From: Poriferisodalis sp965214215
Lineage (GTDB): Bacteria; Actinomycetota; Acidimicrobiia; Acidimicrobiales; Poriferisodalaceae
NCBI RefSeq assembly: GCF_965214215.1
Contig: NZ_CBDCBD010000002.1
Coordinates: 248,001 to 312,000, forward strand
Length of the DNA stretch: 64,000 nucleotides
Reading direction: 5' to 3'
A model generated the notes under the pieces. It searched no databases. It saw nothing but the letters and a program-made list of their open reading frames with translations, and was not told where the DNA came from. Positions 60,336-64,000 of the stretch are shown here, one piece after another; position 1 is the first letter of the stretch, and the number at the start of each line of letters is the position of its first letter. The position numbers were made by a program, and so were the translations under genes.

Positions 60336-62438
60336 ATGTCCGCCGCCAACGGGGACCGATCACCCGAGCGCTACCTCAATCGAGAGTTGTCCTGGCTCGA
60401 CTTCAATCATCGCGTCCTGGCACTCGCACGTGATCGTGATCTGCCGCTTCTCGAGCGCATCAAGTTCGTCGCCATCCACGCGTCGAACCTCGACGAGTTC
60501 TTCCAGGTGCGGGTTCCCACGGTGCTCGATTCCATCGAGGCCGGCGTACGCCATGCCGGGCCTGACGGCCTGACGCCGCGAGCCCAGCTCAAGGGGATTC
60601 GGGCAGCGGCAGCCGAGCAGTTGCGGGTCGCTTCCTCGCTATTCGAGGAAGAGCTGCGCCCCGCGCTCGCCGCCGAAGGCATCTCGTTCGTCGAGCCCGA
60701 CGAACTTGATGCCGCCAGCCGAGCTTGGGTCGATGAGCTGTTCAGCGAGCAGGTCTATCCAGTGCTGACACCCCTGGCCGTCGATCCCGCACACCCCTTT
60801 CCCTACATCTCGGATCTCTCGCTGAGCCTCGCCGTGTTCGTGGAGCACTCCACCAGCAGTCCGTCGTTCGCCCGTGTGAAGGTGCCGCCGATCCTGCCCC
60901 GCTTTCTGGCACTGCCCGACGAACACCGATTCATCACTCTGGAATCGGTCATCTCGGCGCACCTGGGAGACTTGTTTCCCGGGGTGAAGCTGCTCAGCCA
61001 CAGCACGTTCCGCGTCACCCGGGACGCAGATCTCGACATCGACGACACTGAGACCGACGACCTGCTCAAACACATGGAACTCGAGCTGCGCCAGCGCCGT
61101 TTCGGCGGTGCGGTTCGGCTCGAAGCTGCCCCGGACTTGAGCAACGACGCCCTCGACATGCTGACCCGTGAGCTGAAGCTGACCCCCGACGACGTCTACA
61201 CCTCGAAGGGACTCCTCGGCCTGTCAGACCTGTTCGAGCTGTACGACATCGACCGCGACGACCTCAAGACGCCTCCGCACAACCCCAGAACACCGCTGCC
61301 GCTGCGGGCGACGACTGAGGCCGGCGCACTGTTCGCCAGCGGCACCGGGAGCCGACGTGCGGAGGCAACCGAGCCCGAAGCCAGAGTCGATTTCTTCGAT
61401 GTCCTCAAGCGCCAGGACGTCTTGGTGCACCTGCCCTACGAGTCTTTCACGACCAGCCTCGACGCATTCATTCGCCAAGCGGCCGACGACCCCGATGTGC
61501 TGGCCATCAAGTTGACGATGTACCGGACCTCAGAGCGGACCCGTCTGGTGGACTCGCTCATCCGGGCCGCAGAACGCGGCAAGCAGGTCGTGGTCGTCGT
61601 GGAGCTCAAGGCGCGCTTCGACGAGCAATCCAACATCGAGTGGGCACGGCTCCTCGAACGTGCGGGCGTGCATGTCGCCTATGGCGTGGTGGGCCTGAAG
61701 ACCCATTGCAAGCTGGCAATGGTGGTGCGGCGCGAATCCCGTGGCATCGCCCACTACTGCTTCGTGGGCACAGGCAACTTCAACGCCGACACCGCACGCA
61801 TCTACGAAGACTTCGGACTGCTCACCTCCGACCGAGACTTCGCAGCCGACGTGGCGGCATTGTTCAATTCGCTCACCGGCTACAGCCGCAAGACCGACTA
61901 CCTCAAGCTGGCCGTCGCTCCGCACAGCCTCGGCAATTCGCTCGTCAAGCACATCGAGGCCGAAGCCGCCGAGCCAGACGGCCACATCTTCATGAAGATG
62001 AACGCCATCGTCGACAACGAGGTGATCGACGCGTTGTATGAGGCATCGCAGCAGGGCTGCCGGATCGACTTGGTCGTGCGCGGCATCTGCTGCCTGGTTC
62101 CTGGCGTGGAAGGCATGAGCGAGAACATTTCGGTACGAAGCATCGTGGGCCGCTTCTTGGAGCACAGCCGGGTGTACCGATTCGGCAATCCCGACCGCGG
62201 CTACACGATCCTGCTGGGCTCAGCCGACGCCATGCCACGCAACCTTCGCTACCGCGTCGAGGCGCTGGCGCCCATCGAAGCGCCCGCGCTCACCAATGAG
62301 CTGGGCGCGCTCACCGACATGTATCTCGACGACGGCATCGCTCACTGGAAGCTGGGCAACGACGGCGAATGGACACAGCACTGCGGCACCGATCTGCACG
62401 AGCTGATGCTGGCCCGACACGCCGACCGCCGCCGCTGA
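60336..62438 (+). CDS. ppk: Polyphosphate kinase 1
   Basis: PPK1 makes inorganic polyphosphate from ATP. The 700-residue protein has the N-terminal 'RYLNRELSWLDFNHRVL' domain, the head domain and the two C-terminal phospholipase-D-like domains. The autophosphorylated His is H457 in GLKTHCKLA. 'HYCFVGTGNFNADTARIYED' and 'MPRNLRYRVE' are family signatures. The length is normal. A DnaA-box-like cluster lies upstream. Confidence 0.97.
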   Translation: MSAANGDRSPERYLNRELSWLDFNHRVLALARDRDLPLLERIKFVAIHASNLDEFFQVRVPTVLDSIEAGVRHAGPDGLTPRAQLKGIRAAAAEQLRVASSLFEEELRPALAAEGISFVEPDELDAASRAWVDELFSEQVYPVLTPLAVDPAHPFPYISDLSLSLAVFVEHSTSSPSFARVKVPPILPRFLALPDEHRFITLESVISAHLGDLFPGVKLLSHSTFRVTRDADLDIDDTETDDLLKHMELELRQRRFGGAVRLEAAPDLSNDALDMLTRELKLTPDDVYTSKGLLGLSDLFELYDIDRDDLKTPPHNPRTPLPLRATTEAGALFASGTGSRRAEATEPEARVDFFDVLKRQDVLVHLPYESFTTSLDAFIRQAADDPDVLAIKLTMYRTSERTRLVDSLIRAAERGKQVVVVVELKARFDEQSNIEWARLLERAGVHVAYGVVGLKTHCKLAMVVRRESRGIAHYCFVGTGNFNADTARIYEDFGLLTSDRDFAADVAALFNSLTGYSRKTDYLKLAVAPHSLGNSLVKHIEAEAAEPDGHIFMKMNAIVDNEVIDALYEASQQGCRIDLVVRGICCLVPGVEGMSENISVRSIVGRFLEHSRVYRFGNPDRGYTILLGSADAMPRNLRYRVEALAPIEAPALTNELGALTDMYLDDGIAHWKLGNDGEWTQHCGTDLHELMLARHADRRR

Positions 62439-62470
62439 CTCCGCGTCTGGTCGTTTTCCGCTCAGGTTGG

Positions 62471-62476
62471 TAGAAT
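62471..62476 (+). promoter_or_regulatory. -10 box TAGAAT of the leuA leader transcript (leaderless type)
   Basis: TAGAAT 7 nt before the GTG of the leader peptide, so transcription probably starts at or beside that GTG. No strong -35 element is seen around 62448-62453. Confidence 0.65.
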
Positions 62477-62483
62477 CTTCACC

Positions 62484-62546
62484 GTGATTCGCCTCTCGAC
62501 TCACCACGCACTGCATTCCGCAACCGGGCTGCTCCTTCTTACCTAG
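62484..62546 (+). CDS. leuL: Leucine-rich leader peptide of the leuA attenuator
   Basis: A 20-codon frame from GTG to TAG, reading (M)IRLSTHHALHSATGLLLLT. It contains four consecutive Leu codons (CTG CTC CTT CTT, 62529-62540) three codons from the end and six Leu in all. The TAG shares its last base with the first hairpin. This is the layout of a branched-chain amino-acid attenuator: stalling on Leu codons when leucyl-tRNA is short would change folding of the RNA downstream. Confidence 0.88.
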   Translation: MIRLSTHHALHSATGLLLLT

Positions 62547-62570
62547 GCGAGGACCGCACAGGTCCTCGCC
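62546..62570 (+). promoter_or_regulatory. Attenuator hairpin 1 (pause or anti-terminator control)
   Basis: GGCGAGGACC and GGTCCTCGCC form a perfect 10-bp stem around the loop GCACA. It starts at the leader stop codon, so a ribosome finishing or stalled on the leader would decide whether it folds. Confidence 0.75.
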
Positions 62571-62571
62571 C

Positions 62572-62604
62572 AACCTCCTGCGCCTCCGGGCCAGGGGGTT
62601 TTTT
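62572..62604 (+). terminator. Intrinsic terminator of the leuA attenuator
   Basis: AACCTCCTG (62572-62580) and CAGGGGGTT (62592-62600) pair over nine positions (one G-T), followed by a run of six T (62599-62604). It lies between the leader peptide and leuA, so read-through is needed to express leuA. I could not identify a single clear anti-terminator pairing by eye. Confidence 0.85.
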
Positions 62605-62675
62605 CGTGGCCCCAACCGACCAGTACCCATTCCTCACCCCCACACCCAACCGACCCGCCGACCCAGGAGAATCCG

Positions 62676-64000
62676 ATGGCAGACGTCAAGCGCATCAGCA
62701 CGCAGCAGCCGAGCTCGATGCCATTCAACCTCTACGGCACCTACCGCTTCCCCGCGCACCTTCCTGACCGCACCTGGCCCGACCAGATCATCTCCGAGGC
62801 GCCGCTGTGGTGCTCAGTGGACCTGCGCGACGGCAACCAGGCACTCATCGACCCCATGGACGTGCCGCGCAAACGCCAGATGTTCGAGGTGCTCGTCGAG
62901 ATGGGGTTCAAAGAGATCGAGGTCGGCTTCCCGTCGGCCTCGGCGCCCGACTTCGAGTTCTGCCGCATGCTGGTCGAAGAGGACTTGGTGCCCGACGACG
63001 TCTGGATCCAGGTGCTCACCCAGAGTCGGCCCGAGCTGATCGAGCGCACCTACGAGGCGATTGCCGGGGCCAACAAGGCGATCGTCCACCTCTACAACCC
63101 GACTTCGGAACTGCAGCGCCGGGTGGTGTACCGGCTGGACAAAGAAGGAATCAAAGACATCGCCATCTCAGGCACACGACTGTGCAAGGAACTGGCCGAG
63201 CGCCACGAAGGCGGTGCGATCCGCTTCGAGTACTCGCCCGAGTCGTTCACCGGCACCGAGATCGACTACGCGCTCGAGGTGTGCAACGCCGTCAGCGCCG
63301 AATGGGGCGCTACTGCCGACGACCCGATCATCTTGAACCTGCCCGCCACCGTGGAGATGGCAACGCCGAATACCTACGGCGACCTCATCGAGTACTTCGG
63401 GCGCAATGTGGACAACCGCGAGGCCGTGGTGCTCTCACTGCACCCCCACAACGACCGCGGCTGCGGCGTGGCGGCCGCGGAGTTCGGGGTGATGGCCGGT
63501 GCTGACCGGGTCGAGGGCACGCTGTTCGGAAACGGCGAACGCACCGGCAACGTCGACATCATCACCCTGGCGATGAACCTGTTCAGCCAAGGAGTCGATC
63601 CCGAGCTGGACATCAGCCACATCGACCACCTGCGCCGCATCACCGAGTACTGCAACCAGCTGCCGGTCCATCCTCGTCATCCCTACGGCGGCGACTTGGT
63701 GTACACGGCGTTCAGCGGCAGTCACCAGGACGCCATCAAGAAGGGCTTCGAAGCGCTGGCCAACGACTACGACTACTGGGAGGTTCCGTACCTGCCGATC
63801 GACCCCGCGCACGTGGGTCGCACCTACCAGGACGTCATCCGAGTGAACAGCCAGTCAGGCAAGGGCGGCGTGGCCTACGTCATGAAGAACAGCTTCGGCC
63901 TCGACCTGCCGCGGCGGCTGCAGATCGAGTTCAGCGGCGTGATCCAAGCGATTACCGACGAAGGCGGCGAGATCCTGCCCGAGGCGATCAAGAAGACCTT
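62676..64000 (+). CDS. leuA: 2-isopropylmalate synthase, 3' end beyond window
   Basis: LeuA condenses acetyl-CoA with 2-oxoisovalerate, the first committed step of leucine synthesis. The 441 codons seen include the N-terminal actinobacterial extension (MPFNLYGTYRFPAH), the catalytic 'WCSVDLRDGNQAL' and the metal-binding 'HPHNDRGCGVA'. The C-terminal leucine-sensing domain lies beyond the edge. AGGAGA precedes the ATG by 5 nt. Expression is controlled by the attenuator 70-190 nt upstream. Confidence 0.96.
   Translation, partial: MADVKRISTQQPSSMPFNLYGTYRFPAHLPDRTWPDQIISEAPLWCSVDLRDGNQALIDPMDVPRKRQMFEVLVEMGFKEIEVGFPSASAPDFEFCRMLVEEDLVPDDVWIQVLTQSRPELIERTYEAIAGANKAIVHLYNPTSELQRRVVYRLDKEGIKDIAISGTRLCKELAERHEGGAIRFEYSPESFTGTEIDYALEVCNAVSAEWGATADDPIILNLPATVEMATPNTYGDLIEYFGRNVDNREAVVLSLHPHNDRGCGVAAAEFGVMAGADRVEGTLFGNGERTGNVDIITLAMNLFSQGVDPELDISHIDHLRRITEYCNQLPVHPRHPYGGDLVYTAFSGSHQDAIKKGFEALANDYDYWEVPYLPIDPAHVGRTYQDVIRVNSQSGKGGVAYVMKNSFGLDLPRRLQIEFSGVIQAITDEGGEILPEAIKKT

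Overview
The window reads as one contiguous piece of a high-G+C actinobacterial chromosome. Several things point to Actinomycetota, and I would guess an uncultured member of Acidimicrobiia: egtB/egtD for ergothioneine, luciferase-fold (F420-type) oxidoreductases, the ATP-grasp/alpha-E/transglutaminase triad, a single-chain biotin-dependent carboxylase, DnaA boxes of the TTGTCCACA type, and many genes whose TANNNT -10 box lies only 6-8 nt before the start codon (probable leaderless mRNAs). The class-level placement is inference; no rRNA gene is present.

Layout. (1) 1-8764 is a defence island. A type I restriction-modification operon on the minus strand runs hsdM, a small unknown gene, DUF2335 membrane protein, DUF2283, a HEPN-like protein, hsdS, hsdR (cut by the window edge). 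Divergent from it is an ABC/AAA ATPase plus PIN-fold gene pair. The hsdS product carries two near-identical target-recognition domains, and a 14-nt G tract sits at the hsdS/hsdR junction. (2) 8932-17910 holds a DMT transporter, an amidase, a VapBC toxin-antitoxin pair with a clear operator, an enoyl-CoA hydratase, a dienelactone hydrolase, an SCO6745-type protein, a nitroreductase and egtBD. (3) 18159-29866 holds a fused BC-BCCP-CT carboxylase, two tandemly duplicated double-domain CaiB/BaiF CoA-transferases and three consecutive membrane-protein genes. (4) 29930-36480 holds a double polysaccharide-deacetylase protein, a 59-bp tandem repeat, a luciferase-like monooxygenase, a Nudix hydrolase and an S1 protease operon under a possible SOS-type operator. 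(5) 36481-45922 holds a FAD oxidase/M24 peptidase/Rieske oxygenase group, a stand-alone carboxyltransferase and the ATP-grasp/alpha-E/transglutaminase operon.

(6) 45968-48990 is a lower protocatechuate/gallate meta-cleavage group: aldolase (ligK type), a metallo-beta-lactamase-fold protein and a PrpF-type tautomerase (ligU type), flanked by short in-frame remnants that look like ligJ (N-terminus) and ligI (C-terminus). (7) 49141-60134 holds an alpha/beta hydrolase, tRNA-Val(CAC), a P450, a second PrpF protein, HicAB, and a catabolic-looking run of LLM oxidoreductase, SDR, sulfatase and VOC protein, then a DnaJ-domain protein and an SCP-x-type thiolase. (8) 60154-64000 holds a small DnaA-box cluster, ppk1, and leuA preceded by a complete leucine attenuator with a leader peptide containing four consecutive Leu codons.

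How the parts fit together: much of the gene content (CoA-transferases, carboxylases, enoyl-CoA hydratase, thiolase, Rieske and P450 oxygenases, sulfatase, flavin/F420 oxidoreductases) suits a heterotroph that breaks down varied organic substrates through CoA-thioester and aromatic pathways. Mobile or conflict genes are concentrated in the first 8.8 kb, plus the isolated VapBC and HicAB modules. No insertion sequence, integrase, CRISPR array or rRNA was found, and no gap between genes exceeds 300 bases.
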